A stretch of DNA of 64,000 nucleotides from Streptomyces sp. NRRL F-4489. GTDB taxonomy: Bacteria > Actinomycetota > Actinomycetes > Streptomycetales > Streptomycetaceae. The stretch spans positions 31,775-95,774 of the forward strand of contig NZ_LLZI01000068.1 in assembly GCF_001509485.1 (NCBI RefSeq), read 5' to 3'. The translations under genes were made by a program, and so were the position numbers. This document shows positions 26,136 to 35,641 of this stretch, piece after piece (position 1 is the first letter of the stretch; each line of letters opens with the position of its first letter). Below the pieces are notes generated by a model. The model worked only from the letters and a program-made list of their open reading frames with translations. It did not search any database and had not been told where the DNA came from.

Positions 26136-27542
26136 ATGACTGACGCGACCTCCCGCCGTTCCGCCCGGCGCCACCACTGGCGCCGGGACGCCGTCGAACT
26201 CGCCGCCCTGTTCACCGCGGTCGCGGTGGCCCACGCCGCCGCCGGCACGCTCGTCCACGGCCCCTCCGGCCCGGTGCTGCTGTGCGCCGCCGCGGCGGCC
26301 CTGCTGGCCACGACCGGCTTCCACCTGTGGTGGGCGCGCCGCCACGATCACGCCCCGCCCCCGACACCCGCCCCGGATACCGGCACCGCCGCACCACCCA
26401 CCGCACCGGCCCCCCAGGCCGGCGGCCGGGGGACGGCGCTGTGGCGGATGCGCACCACCGTCCGGGACGAGCCGGGCAGCCTCGCCGCCCTGTGCGCGGC
26501 GCTGGCCGCCCACCGGGTGGACATCCTCAGCCTCCAGACCCACCCGCTCTCGGACGGCACGGTCGACGAGTTCCTGCTGCGCGCCCCGGCCGGGATACCG
26601 CCCGCGGAGCTGACCCGCGCGGTCGCCGGCGCGGGCGGCCGGCACAGCTGGCTGGAGCGGGCCGACGCGCACGACCTGGTCGACGCGCCGACCCGGATGC
26701 TGGGCCTGGCCACCCGTACGGCCCTGGATTCCGCCGAACTCCCGCTGGCGCTGCGCCAGTTGCTGGGCCGGTGCACCATCCACTCGGTGCCCGCCCGGTC
26801 GCTGTCGGGCCGTCCGCTCGCCGAAGAGGTGCCCGCCGAGGGCGTGCTGGAGGAGCACACCATGACGTTCCGCGACCCGTCCGGGGGTTCGCTCACCATC
26901 GAAAGGCCGCAGGTGCCGTTCACGCCCACCGAGTTCGCCCGGGTCCGCGCCCTGGTCGAGCTGGACAGCCGGCTCGGCCAGCGGGTGCCGCCGCGGCGCG
27001 ACGTGCTGACCCTCCCCGAGGGCAACGAGATCACCGTCCGCCGGGCCGGCCCCGGCGATCTGGCCGCCGCCCGCGCGATGCACCAGCGCTGCTCGACCGG
27101 CACCCTGGACCGGCGCTACCACGGCCCGGTGGCGGACGCCGACCGCTATCTGGGGCATCTGCTCAGCCCGCGGTTCGGCCGCACGCTGGCCGCCGAGACC
27201 GCCTCCGGGCGGCTGGTCGCGCTGGGCCACCTGCTGTGGGACGGCGACGAGACCGAGGTGGCGCTACTGGTGGAGGACGCCTGGCAGCACCGCGGCATCG
27301 GCACGGAACTGCTCCGGCGGCTGGTGGCGATGGCCGAGGAGGCCGGCAGCGAGAGCGTCTACGCCGTCACCCAGGCGTCCAACACCGGCATGGTGGCGGC
27401 GATGCGCGGCCTGGGGCTCCCGCTGGACTACCAGATCGAGGAAGGCACCCTCGTGATCACCGCGCGCCCGGGGGGCGTCCCGGCGCACCGGGAGGCCGCT
27501 GATGAGGCGCTGCGGGCGCGGGACGGTTCCCGGCGCGGCTGA
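26136..27542 (+). CDS. Membrane-anchored ACT-domain plus GNAT acetyltransferase
   Basis: 468 residues: two N-terminal transmembrane helices (about residues 19-40 and 46-66), a Pro-rich linker, an ACT regulatory domain (about 102-170, containing DEPGSLAALCAALAAHRVDIL), a variable middle part, and a C-terminal GNAT domain (about 315-455) with motif A VEDAWQHRGIGTELL. ACT domains usually bind amino acids, so the acetylase activity may be gated by an amino acid. The ATG at 26136 is chosen over in-frame codons upstream because those fall inside the inverted repeat region. Target unknown. Confidence 0.78.
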   Translation: MTDATSRRSARRHHWRRDAVELAALFTAVAVAHAAAGTLVHGPSGPVLLCAAAAALLATTGFHLWWARRHDHAPPPTPAPDTGTAAPPTAPAPQAGGRGTALWRMRTTVRDEPGSLAALCAALAAHRVDILSLQTHPLSDGTVDEFLLRAPAGIPPAELTRAVAGAGGRHSWLERADAHDLVDAPTRMLGLATRTALDSAELPLALRQLLGRCTIHSVPARSLSGRPLAEEVPAEGVLEEHTMTFRDPSGGSLTIERPQVPFTPTEFARVRALVELDSRLGQRVPPRRDVLTLPEGNEITVRRAGPGDLAAARAMHQRCSTGTLDRRYHGPVADADRYLGHLLSPRFGRTLAAETASGRLVALGHLLWDGDETEVALLVEDAWQHRGIGTELLRRLVAMAEEAGSESVYAVTQASNTGMVAAMRGLGLPLDYQIEEGTLVITARPGGVPAHREAADEALRARDGSRRG

Positions 27543-27698
27543 CGGCGGACCGGGCCGGCCGCCGGGGCGTCCGTCCGCGCCCCGGCGGCCCCGTCCGCCC
27601 GCGCGCCCGGAGCGGCCCGGCGGCGCCCCGCGGCGCGACAGGCACGTACCCCGGAATGATGGTGACGCGGCGGGCCCATCCGTACGAGGATGGCGGGC

Positions 27699-29393
27699 AT
27701 GTCCCTTACCACTACTCCCGCGGGCGGTCCGCTGCCCCGCCAGGTCGCCGACGCCTACGTCGACGCCCTCGTCGAACTGGACCCGATCACCGGCACCTTC
27801 CTCGGGATCCCCGAGAGCTCCGGCAGGCTCCCCGACTTCTCGCCCGAGGGGCAGGAGGCGGTGGCGCGGCTCGCCCGCACCACGCTGGACCGGCTCGCGG
27901 AGGCCGAGACCCGGCCGGGCGCGGACAGCCCCGCCGAGAAGATCTGCGCCCGGCTGCTGCGCGAACGGCTCACCGCCGAACTCGCCGTGCACGACGCCGG
28001 CGAGGGGCTGCGGACGGTCAGCAACCTCAGCTCGCCGCTGCACCACGTCCGGGAAGCCTTCACCCTCACCCCTGCCGAGACCGAGGAGGACTGGGCGGCG
28101 ATCGCCCAGCGGCTGCGCGCCGTACCGGCCGCCCTGGGCGGCTACCGCGCCGCCCTCCAGGCCGGGCTGGAGAAGGACCTGCCGGCCGGCCCGCTCCAGG
28201 TCAGCACCGTCATCGGCCAGCTCGGCGAGTGGATCGGCACCGGCCGGAGCTGGTTCGCCGAGTTCACCGCGCCGGGCCCGGAGGCGCTGCGCGCCGAGCT
28301 GGACGAGGCCGCCGAGGCCGCCACCGGCGCCCTGGTGGAGCTGCGCGACTGGTTCCGGGACGTCTACGCCCCGGCGATCGAGGGCGCCCCGGACGTGGTG
28401 GGCCGCGAGCGGTACGCCCGGCTCGCCCGCTACTACAACGGCACCGACATCGACCCCGAGGAGGCGTACGCCTACGGCTGGTCGGAGTTCCACCGGCTGC
28501 TGGCCGAGATGGAGGCCGAGGCGCAGAAGGTGCTGCCCGGCGCCGCGTCGCCCTGGGAGGCGCTGGCCTGGTGCGATGAGCACGGCGAGGCCGTCGAGGG
28601 CGTCGAGGAGACCCGGCAGTGGCTCCAGTCGCTGATGGACGAGGCGATCGACGCGCTGGACGGCACCCACTTCGACCTGGCCGAGCGGGTCCGCCGGGTG
28701 GAGTCCCGGATCGCCCCGCCGGGCAGCGCCGCCGCCCCGTACTACACCCAGCCGTCGCTGGACTTCTCCCGCCCGGGCCGCACCTGGCTGCCGACCATGG
28801 GCCAGACCCGCTTCCCCGCGTACGACCTGGTGTCCACCTGGTACCACGAGGGCGTGCCCGGCCACCACCTCCAGCTCGCGCAGTGGGCGCACGTCGCCGA
28901 CCGGCTGTCGCGCTACCAGACCACCGTCGGGATGGTCAGCGCCAACGCCGAGGGCTGGGCCCTGTACGCCGAGCGGCTCATGGACGAGCTGGGCTTCCTG
29001 ACGACGCCGGAGCGGCGCCTGGGCTATCTCGACGCGCAGATGATGCGCGCGGTCCGGGTCATCATCGACATCGGCATGCACCTGGAGCTGCGGATCCCGG
29101 CCGATTCGCCGTTCCACCCGGGTGAGCGCTGGACGCCGCGGCTGGCCCACGAGTTCTTCGCCCGGCACAGCAGCCGCCCCGCGGACTTCGTCGAGAGCGA
29201 GATCGTCCGCTACCAGGGCATGCCGGGCCAGGCGATCGGCTACAAGCTCGGCGAGCGGGTCTGGCTCCAGGGCCGGGAGGCCGCCCGGGCCCGGCACGGC
29301 GCGGACTTCGACCTGAAGGCGTGGCATATGGCGGCCCTGTCGCAGGGCTCCCTGGGCCTGGACGACCTGCTGACCGAGCTGTCGGCACTCTGA
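27699..29393 (+). CDS. DUF885-family metallopeptidase-like protein
   Basis: 564-residue DUF885 protein with the family's zinc motif YHEGVPGHHLQL (about residues 384-395), a variant of HExxH, and a downstream glutamate helix NAEGWALYAERLMDELG. Mostly helical, with no signal peptide, so cytoplasmic. These proteins resemble M32/M3-type carboxypeptidases and probably cleave peptides, but the substrate is unproven. The ATG at 27699 has GAGGATGG upstream; an ATG three codons earlier is possible. Confidence 0.85.
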   Translation: MSLTTTPAGGPLPRQVADAYVDALVELDPITGTFLGIPESSGRLPDFSPEGQEAVARLARTTLDRLAEAETRPGADSPAEKICARLLRERLTAELAVHDAGEGLRTVSNLSSPLHHVREAFTLTPAETEEDWAAIAQRLRAVPAALGGYRAALQAGLEKDLPAGPLQVSTVIGQLGEWIGTGRSWFAEFTAPGPEALRAELDEAAEAATGALVELRDWFRDVYAPAIEGAPDVVGRERYARLARYYNGTDIDPEEAYAYGWSEFHRLLAEMEAEAQKVLPGAASPWEALAWCDEHGEAVEGVEETRQWLQSLMDEAIDALDGTHFDLAERVRRVESRIAPPGSAAAPYYTQPSLDFSRPGRTWLPTMGQTRFPAYDLVSTWYHEGVPGHHLQLAQWAHVADRLSRYQTTVGMVSANAEGWALYAERLMDELGFLTTPERRLGYLDAQMMRAVRVIIDIGMHLELRIPADSPFHPGERWTPRLAHEFFARHSSRPADFVESEIVRYQGMPGQAIGYKLGERVWLQGREAARARHGADFDLKAWHMAALSQGSLGLDDLLTELSAL

Positions 29394-29526
29394 CCCACCG
29401 GGATGCCACCCCCGGCCGGCCGCCGCGCACACCCCCCGCGCGGCGACCGGCCGCGGCCCCGCCCCGGAACGGCGTTCCTCCTACCTGCCACGCCGCGCGC
29501 TCCCCGCACCCCGCATCTCGCACGAC

Positions 29527-29540
29527 GTTTCACGTGAAAC
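29527..29540. promoter_or_regulatory. parS: parS chromosome-partition site (GTTTCACGTGAAAC)
   Basis: A perfect 14-bp palindrome identical to the core of the ParB-binding parS sequence; the 16-bp extended form matches at 15 positions. It lies in the 275-bp gap between the DUF885 gene and the Lrp gene, not inside a coding region. In Streptomyces about twenty parS sites cluster around oriC and load ParB and SMC for segregation. No second copy was seen in this window. Confidence 0.85.
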
Positions 29541-29656
29541 ATGCCGCCACCCGGCCACGACCGGAAGCGCCCGCACACACTCAGACCACCGCAGCCGCCC
29601 CCTCCCTCTCCCCACCAACCTCCCGTGAGCCCTTGCCCCTCCGCCGACACCCCTGC

Positions 29657-29662
29657 TAGACA
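29657..29662 (+). promoter_or_regulatory. -10 box TAGACA of the Lrp gene
   Basis: TAGACA ends six bases before the ATG at 29669, suggesting a leaderless or very short 5' UTR, although GGGG lies between. Confidence 0.4.
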
Positions 29663-29668
29663 GCGGGG

Positions 29669-30115
29669 ATGACCGGATACTCCCCCGATGACGCCGACCG
29701 GCGCATCCTCGACGTCCTCCAGCGCGACGGGCGGGTGAACCACGCCCAGCTGGCGCGCGCGGTGAACATGTCGCCGGGCGCGGTTGCCGCGCGGGTGCGG
29801 CGGCTGGAGGAGTCCGGTGTGATCTCCGGCTACGCGGCGGTGATCGATCCGGAGCGCCTCGGACTGCCGGTACTGGCGTTCGTACGGCTGCGCCACTCCG
29901 GCGGGGACGGCGGACCGTTCCGGGACCTGCTGGCGCACACCCCGGAGATCCTGGAGGCGCACCACGTCACCGGCGAGAACAGCCTGTTCCTGAAGGTCGC
30001 GGCCCGCTCGATGAAGCACCTCGAGGAGGTCTCGGGCCGGATCGGCGCCCTCGGCGAGGTCGCCACGAGCGTGGTGTACTCCTCCCCCCTGCCCGGCCGC
30101 CCCGCCCGCGCCTGA
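29669..30115 (+). CDS. Lrp/AsnC-family transcriptional regulator
   Basis: 148-residue regulator with an N-terminal helix-turn-helix (about residues 8-55, DRRILDVLQRDGRVNHAQLARAV) and a C-terminal RAM/AsnC effector domain (about 68-140). Lrp-type proteins form octamers and respond to amino acids. It lies 12 bp from the convergent sbcC end and just downstream of the parS site. No amino-acid gene is adjacent to suggest the effector. Confidence 0.88.
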   Translation: MTGYSPDDADRRILDVLQRDGRVNHAQLARAVNMSPGAVAARVRRLEESGVISGYAAVIDPERLGLPVLAFVRLRHSGGDGGPFRDLLAHTPEILEAHHVTGENSLFLKVAARSMKHLEEVSGRIGALGEVATSVVYSSPLPGRPARA

Positions 30116-30127
30116 TCCCGCCCCCGC

Positions 30128-33100
30128 TCACCGCCCGCCCGGCACCCGGTGGCGGACGCGCGAGCCGGTGCGGTCCTTGAGGACCTCCAGCTGGGCGGGG
30201 ATGCGGGCCTTGAGGTCGGGGACGTGGCTGACGATGCCGACGCTGCGGTCGCGTTCGCGGAGGCCGTCGAGGACGTCGAGGACCTCGTCGAGGGTCTGCT
30301 CGTCGAGGCTGCCGAAGCCCTCGTCGATGAAGAGGGTGTCCAGCCGGGTGCCGCCGGCCTCGTCGGTGACGACGTCGGCGAGGCCGAGGGCCAGGGCCAG
30401 CGAGGCGAAGAAGGTCTCCCCGCCGGAGAGGCTGGCGGTGTCCCGTTCCTGGCCGGTCCAGGCGTCGATGACGTGCAGGCCGAGACCGGAGCGCCGGGCG
30501 CCGCCGGCCCGTTCGTCGGAGTGGACCAGGGTGTAGCGGCCGCCGGACATCCGGTGCAGGCGGGCGCTGGCGGCGGCCGCGACCTGCTCCAGGCGGGCGG
30601 CCAGGACATAGGACTCCAGCCGCATCCGGCGGGCGTTCTCGGCGGAGGTGCCGGCGGCGAGCGCGGCGAGGCGGGCGATCCGGTCGTACGCGGCGCGCTG
30701 CGGGGCCAGGTCGCGGGCGTCGGCGGCGGCCTCGGCGGAGAGCCGGTCGAGGGCGGCGCAGCGTTCCCGGGCGGCGGCCAGGGCCGCGGCGGCGGTGCGC
30801 AGCCGGGCGGCGGCGGCCTGATGGGCGGCGCGGGCGGCGTCCGGGTCGGCGGCGGGCAGGGCCGCGGCGGCGCGGAGTTCGGGCCGGTCCAGTTCGGCGG
30901 CGACGGCGGCGGCCTCGGCCCGCCCCGCGTCGTACCGCTGCTGGAGCGCCTGCCGTTCGGCGTCCGGGAGCACGGCGTCGGCGGCGTCGGCGGGGGTGTC
31001 GAAGCCGGCGCGGTAGGCCGCGTCGGAGAGCCGGGCGTCGGCGTCCTTCAGGCGCTCGGCGCAGACCGCGGCGGTACGGGCGGCGTCGGCGGCGGCGGCG
31101 AGCAGCGCGGCCTGCCGCTCCAGCCGGGCGGCGCGGTCGGCGACGCTGGGGCACTCGCCGCGGGCCTCGGCGAGTTCGGCGTCCAGGGCGGCCTGTTCGC
31201 GGTCCAGGGCCTCGCGGTGGGAGGCGCGGGCGGCGGCCCGGCGCTCGGCCCGCTGCTGCTCGGCGCGGCGGCGTTCGTACTCCCGCTCGGCGCGGGCCAG
31301 TTCCTCGCGGGCGGCGTGCAGCCCGGCGCCGGCGGTGTGCGCGCGGTCCGCCTCCTGGCGCAGTTCCTCGGCGCGGGCGGCGAGTTCGGCGACCGGGGCG
31401 GTGCCGGACGCGGCGGTGGCGGCGGCCAGCGCCTCCTTGACGGACTGGTGGTGCTCCTCGGCGCGCTGCCGGGCCTCCTCGGCGCGGCGGTGGGCGGCCT
31501 CGGCGGCCTCCTCGGCGGCCCGGTCGACGTGGCCGGCGCCGGCCCGGGCGGGGGCGGGGTGCGTGGTGGAGCCGCAGACCGCGCACGCCTGCCCGTCCGC
31601 GAGGCTGGCGGCGAGTTCGGCGGCGATCCCGCGCAGCCGGCGGTCCTTGAGGTCCAGCCAGTGCTCGCGGGCGGCCGCGGCGTCCTCCCGGGCGGCGAGC
31701 GCCCGTTCCGCGGCCGCGGCGAGGTCGGCGGTGAGGCGGTCGCGGCGGCGGGCCGCGGCGAGCCGGTCGGCGGCCGGGCCGAGCTGCTCGGCGAGCCGGC
31801 CGGCCCGGGCGGCGGCCTCCTGCGCGTGGTCGATCCGCCGCTGGTGGGCGGCGCGTTCGGTGTCCCAGCCGGCCAGCCACTCGGCGGCGTCCAGCAGCGT
31901 CTGCTCGTCGGCGCGGGCCTCGCGGTCCAGGCCGGCGCGCTCCCGGTCCAGTTCGGCGGCGCGCCGCTCGGCCCGCCGGGCCGCCGCGAGGGAGCCGAGG
32001 ACCGCCCGCGCCTGCTGCTCCTCGGAGGCGAGCCGGTCGGCGGCGGCACCGGCGAGGGCGGGCGGGAGCGGGGCGCGGTGGCGGCGTTCGGCGTCCTGGG
32101 CGGCGGTCAGCTCGTGCCAGGCGGCGTCCCGGAGGGCGAGCACCGGGGCGACCTCGGCGGCGGCCCCGGCGCGGGCCAGCCGCTCGCGGATCCGGTCCTG
32201 TTCGCCGCTGCGGGCGGCGAGCCGGTCGGCCCGGGCGCGGGCGTCGGCGTAGCGGCGCTGGAGCCCGTCCCGTTCGCGGGCCTCGTCCAGGCGGGCGGCC
32301 GCGGCCTGCTCGGCGGCCTCGGCGGCGGCCACCGCGGCCCGGGCGATCTCCAGGCGCTCGCGGGCACCGGCCCGGGCGACCGCGGCGCGGGCCAGCACCG
32401 CGTCGGCGAAGCCCGGCTCGCCGGGGCCGGGTGCGCCTGGCGCGGCGTCCGGGTCGGCGGTGCCGCGGGCCGCCGCCGGGCCGCGCCGCCCGCCGCGGCC
32501 GCCGGGCCCGGCCTGGGCGGGGACGGTGGCCCGGGGGGCCGGGGCCGGCACCGACGGATCGTCGAGGTCGGGGGTGTCGCCGGCCGCCTGGGCGATCCGG
32601 TGGGCCAGGGCGAGCAGCCGTTCGTCGCCGGCCGCGACCCGGTCCGCGGCGGCCCGGCGGCGGGCGGTCAGCTGCTCCTCCAGGGCCGCGAACCGCCGGG
32701 TGTCGAAGAGCCGGCCGAGCAGCCGGGCCCGGGCCTCAGCGTCGGCCCGCAGGAACCGCGCGAACTCCCCCTGCGGCAACAGCACCACCTGGCAGAACTG
32801 CTCCTTGCTCATCCCGAGCAGCTGCCCGATCTCCTCGCCGATCTCCTGGTGGGAGCGGCTGAGCGCCCGCCACTGCCCGGCGTCCGTGGCGCCGTCCGCG
32901 GCGGGTACGAACTCCCGCAGCCGGCTCTGCGCCTTCTCCTTGGTCGTACCGGTGCCGCGCTTCTTGGGGCGGGGCTGCTCGGGCAGCCGGGTGATCTCCA
33001 ACCGCCGGCCGGCCACGGTCAGTTCGAGGACGACCTCGGTGGGCGTGCCCGGGTCCGCCAGGTCGCTGCGGAGCGCCTGGCCGCTCTGGCGCGCCCCGGG

Positions 33101-33268
33101 CACCGTGCCGTACAGCGCGAAGCAGACCGCGTCCAGCACCGAGGTCTTCCCCGCCCCGGTGGGGCCGTGCAGCAGGAAGAGGCCGTCCCGGGTGAGCCGG
33201 TCGAAGTCGACGGTGTGCGAGCCGGCGAACGGACCGAAGGCGGTCAGGGTCAGCCGGTGCAGCCTCAT
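30128..33268 (-). CDS. sbcC: SbcC, ATPase subunit of the SbcCD nuclease
   Basis: 1046-residue Rad50-like SMC ATPase. The Walker A motif GPTGAGKTS is at about residues 35-43. Two long Ala/Arg/Glu-rich coiled coils flank a zinc-hook CAVC (about residue 560). The ABC signature LSGGETFFASLALALG and Walker B LDTLFIDEGFGSLDE lie near the C-terminus. With SbcD it opens hairpins and processes blocked DNA ends. Its ATG overlaps the sbcD stop by four bases. Length matches the family. Confidence 0.93.
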   Translation of the reverse strand: MRLHRLTLTAFGPFAGSHTVDFDRLTRDGLFLLHGPTGAGKTSVLDAVCFALYGTVPGARQSGQALRSDLADPGTPTEVVLELTVAGRRLEITRLPEQPRPKKRGTGTTKEKAQSRLREFVPAADGATDAGQWRALSRSHQEIGEEIGQLLGMSKEQFCQVVLLPQGEFARFLRADAEARARLLGRLFDTRRFAALEEQLTARRRAAADRVAAGDERLLALAHRIAQAAGDTPDLDDPSVPAPAPRATVPAQAGPGGRGGRRGPAAARGTADPDAAPGAPGPGEPGFADAVLARAAVARAGARERLEIARAAVAAAEAAEQAAAARLDEARERDGLQRRYADARARADRLAARSGEQDRIRERLARAGAAAEVAPVLALRDAAWHELTAAQDAERRHRAPLPPALAGAAADRLASEEQQARAVLGSLAAARRAERRAAELDRERAGLDREARADEQTLLDAAEWLAGWDTERAAHQRRIDHAQEAAARAGRLAEQLGPAADRLAAARRRDRLTADLAAAAERALAAREDAAAAREHWLDLKDRRLRGIAAELAASLADGQACAVCGSTTHPAPARAGAGHVDRAAEEAAEAAHRRAEEARQRAEEHHQSVKEALAAATAASGTAPVAELAARAEELRQEADRAHTAGAGLHAAREELARAEREYERRRAEQQRAERRAAARASHREALDREQAALDAELAEARGECPSVADRAARLERQAALLAAAADAARTAAVCAERLKDADARLSDAAYRAGFDTPADAADAVLPDAERQALQQRYDAGRAEAAAVAAELDRPELRAAAALPAADPDAARAAHQAAAARLRTAAAALAAARERCAALDRLSAEAAADARDLAPQRAAYDRIARLAALAAGTSAENARRMRLESYVLAARLEQVAAAASARLHRMSGGRYTLVHSDERAGGARRSGLGLHVIDAWTGQERDTASLSGGETFFASLALALGLADVVTDEAGGTRLDTLFIDEGFGSLDEQTLDEVLDVLDGLRERDRSVGIVSHVPDLKARIPAQLEVLKDRTGSRVRHRVPGGR

Positions 33269-34431
33269 CGCGCCACCTCCTCGGCGGTGTCGGCGGTCCG
33301 CACCTCGTCGATGGCGGACCGGAGTTCGGCGCGTTCGGCGTCGTCGGCGCCGCGTCCGGAGCGGACGTGGGCGACGAAGTCCTCGGCGATCTCCTGGTCG
33401 CTGCGGCCGCGCAGCCGCTGGGCGTACGACGCGGAGCTGCGGGCCGGGCCGCCCTCGGGATCGAAGACCAGGCTGAGGACGTGCGGGAAGCGTTTGGTGA
33501 GCCGGGCCATCGGCTCGGCCGGGCGGACGCCGTCGGTGAGCGTGGCCTCGACCCAGGAGTCCTCGTGCCGGGCCAGCTCCGGGTCGTCCAGCAGCCGCTG
33601 CAGCGGGCCCCGCAGACGGGCCAGCGGCCGCGGCACCGGGCAGTCGATCCGCTCGGCCTCCACGGTGCCGTCCGCGCCGAGGTCGATCAGCCAGGACGAC
33701 TTGCGGTGCGCGGCCTCGGAGAAGGAGTAGGCGAGCGGCGAACCGGAGTAGCGGACCCGTTCGGTGAGCGTCTGGCAGCCGTGCAGATGGCCGAGCGCGA
33801 CGTAGTCGACGCCGTCGAAGACCGACGCGGGCACGGACGCGACGCCGCCGACGGTGATGTCCCGTTCGCTGTCGCTGGCGGTGCCGCCGGTGACGAAGGC
33901 GTGCGCGAGGACCACCGAACGGGTGCCGGCGGGCCGGTCCGCGAGGTCGGCGCGGACCGCGTCCATGGCGGCCCCGAGCACCGCGGCGTGGTCGGCGCGC
34001 GGGGCGCCGAGGGTGTCGCGCACCATGGCCGGTTCGAGGTACGGCAGCCCGTAGCAGGCGACCGGGCCGTGCGCGTCCGCCAGCAGGACGGGGGTGCCGC
34101 AGCCTGCCGGGTCGGTACGCAGATGGATGCCGGCCTGCCGCATCAGCCCCGCGCCGACGCCGAGCCGGCGGGCGGAGTCGTGGTTGCCGGAGATCATGAC
34201 CGTGGGCACGCCGAGCTCGGCCAGCCGGTGCAGCGCGTCATCGAACAGCTCGACGGCCGCCAGCGGCGGCACCGCCCGGTCGTAGACGTCCCCGGCGACC
34301 AGGACCGCGTCCACCTCCCGGACGCGGACCGTCTCCACGAGGTGATCAAGGAACGCCCGCTGCGCGGCAAGCAGATTCACCCGGTGGAAGGACCGCCCCA
34401 GATGCCAGTCGGACGTGTGCAGAAACCTCAC
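33265..34431 (-). CDS. sbcD: SbcD, exonuclease subunit of SbcCD
   Basis: 388-residue Mre11-like metallophosphatase nuclease. It has the full phosphoesterase motif set: TSDWHLG (about residues 6-12), AGDVYDRAVP (about 45-54), ISGNHDSARRLG (about 80-91), and LGHLHGCQ (about 205-212). The GTG at 34431 gives the usual start VRFLHTSDWHLG; an upstream ATG would add 21 atypical residues. It forms an operon with sbcC through an ATGA overlap. Confidence 0.93.
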   Translation of the reverse strand: MRFLHTSDWHLGRSFHRVNLLAAQRAFLDHLVETVRVREVDAVLVAGDVYDRAVPPLAAVELFDDALHRLAELGVPTVMISGNHDSARRLGVGAGLMRQAGIHLRTDPAGCGTPVLLADAHGPVACYGLPYLEPAMVRDTLGAPRADHAAVLGAAMDAVRADLADRPAGTRSVVLAHAFVTGGTASDSERDITVGGVASVPASVFDGVDYVALGHLHGCQTLTERVRYSGSPLAYSFSEAAHRKSSWLIDLGADGTVEAERIDCPVPRPLARLRGPLQRLLDDPELARHEDSWVEATLTDGVRPAEPMARLTKRFPHVLSLVFDPEGGPARSSASYAQRLRGRSDQEIAEDFVAHVRSGRGADDAERAELRSAIDEVRTADTAEEVAR

Positions 34432-34682
34432 CGCGCCACCGCTCCGACCTGCATCTTCTTCCTCTCCGTATCCACTGCGGGCACCAGCCGGCACCGAATT
34501 CCCGAACCCCGCGCCCGGCTCCGGCCGCGGCAGGTGCCCGGCCCGTTACGGCCCTCATTCTCGCACCCACTTCCGCACCCCGAGGAAAATGTCCAATACC
34601 TACGGATATCAGCCGCAATCGTCGCCGCTATCCGCCTCGGCACCCGCCCGCCCGCACCGGCGGGATTGTCAGTGGCGGCCTC

Positions 34683-34688
34683 TATCTT
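34683..34688 (+). promoter_or_regulatory. -10 box TATCTT of the SMI1/KNR4 gene
   Basis: TATCTT ends six bases before the ATG at 34695 in a pyrimidine-rich context without a ribosome-binding site, so the transcript is probably leaderless. Confidence 0.45.
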
Positions 34689-34694
34689 TCCCCC

Positions 34695-35396
34695 ATGACC
34701 GATCAGCAATGGGCGGGCGTCCGTGAACGGGTCGAGGCTCTGGCGGCGGCCCCTGCGGGCAACGAGGTATTCGGGGCCTCGGGCCACCAATGGACCCTGG
34801 AGCAGCCGCTGAGCGCTACGGAACTCGCCGACCTGGAGGCGCAGTTGCACGTCCGACTACCGGCGGAATTCCGGACATTCCTCCTTCACGTCGGTGCGGG
34901 CGGGGCCGGTCCCGCCTATGGCGTGTTCCCGGTACGGCGAGTGCACGATCGCTGGCGGTGGGAGGGCGACGGAGCCGACCCGGCAGTCCTGTCCCGGCTC
35001 GCCGAACCCTTTCCCGAACGAGGGCCGGACCCGCGACTCCTGGAAGAACTGGAGGCCCAGCACCCTGAAGAAGAGGACTACGCCGACGCCGAAGATTTCG
35101 ACGATGCCGTCGAGGCGTGGGACGAACGCTGGACCGCCCTCATGTTCCACCCCGATCGCACCGCCGGCGCCCTCGTCATCTCCCACCGCGGCTGCGCCCT
35201 GCGCGACTGGCTGGTCATCAGCGGCGCGCACCGAGGCACGATATGGACCGACGACCGCGCGGACGGCGTTGACCTCGCCCCGCTCCGCAACGAGGACGGG
35301 ACACCGGTGACGTTCGCTCGCTGGTACACCAACTGGCTACGCAACGCCGAGCGCACCGCACTGGGTTCGCGCCAGGTCTGGCACGGTTCACGCTAA
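34695..35396 (+). CDS. SMI1/KNR4-family protein
   Basis: 233-residue soluble protein. Residues about 38-65 (LSATELADLEAQLHVRLPAEFRTFLL) form the defining SMI1/KNR4 motif, followed by the usual YGVFPVRR strand. A very acidic segment (about 118-140) lies in the middle. Bacterial members are commonly immunity proteins that bind and block a polymorphic toxin, but no toxin gene is next to it here, so it may be an orphan or have another role. AT content is a little higher than in the neighbours. Confidence 0.82.
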   Translation: MTDQQWAGVRERVEALAAAPAGNEVFGASGHQWTLEQPLSATELADLEAQLHVRLPAEFRTFLLHVGAGGAGPAYGVFPVRRVHDRWRWEGDGADPAVLSRLAEPFPERGPDPRLLEELEAQHPEEEDYADAEDFDDAVEAWDERWTALMFHPDRTAGALVISHRGCALRDWLVISGAHRGTIWTDDRADGVDLAPLRNEDGTPVTFARWYTNWLRNAERTALGSRQVWHGSR

Positions 35397-35497
35397 ATCC
35401 GGCACGCTGCACGCCCGCCCCGGCGACGAGAAAGACGCCCTGGCGCCAAGGACGAATCCCCGCCCCCGCGACTCTGCTTCTTCGTCTCAAATCCGCA

Positions 35498-35508
35498 GTA
35501 ACGGTTAC
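35498..35508. promoter_or_regulatory. Palindrome GTAAC-G-GTTAC upstream of the oxygenase
   Basis: A perfect odd-length palindrome about 134 bp before the MpaB-like gene start, in an AT-richer stretch. Possible operator; no regulator gene is adjacent. Confidence 0.35.
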
Positions 35509-35641
35509 GCACTCTGCGCCCCCAATGCGCACCGGCGTATGCGCCGGTCTCACCCGTTCGAGCCACCCTGCCCACGCAGCGCAGTGGGCAAGATCGCCCT
35601 GGCGAAATCGTGCGCAGAAAGCAGAGAAAAGGAGTGGCGCC

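Noticed and set aside
30149..33730. 1193-codon plus-strand frame opposite sbcC/sbcD
   Set aside because: Gly/Gln/Val-rich translation without domains; the minus strand encodes intact SbcC and SbcD with all motifs.
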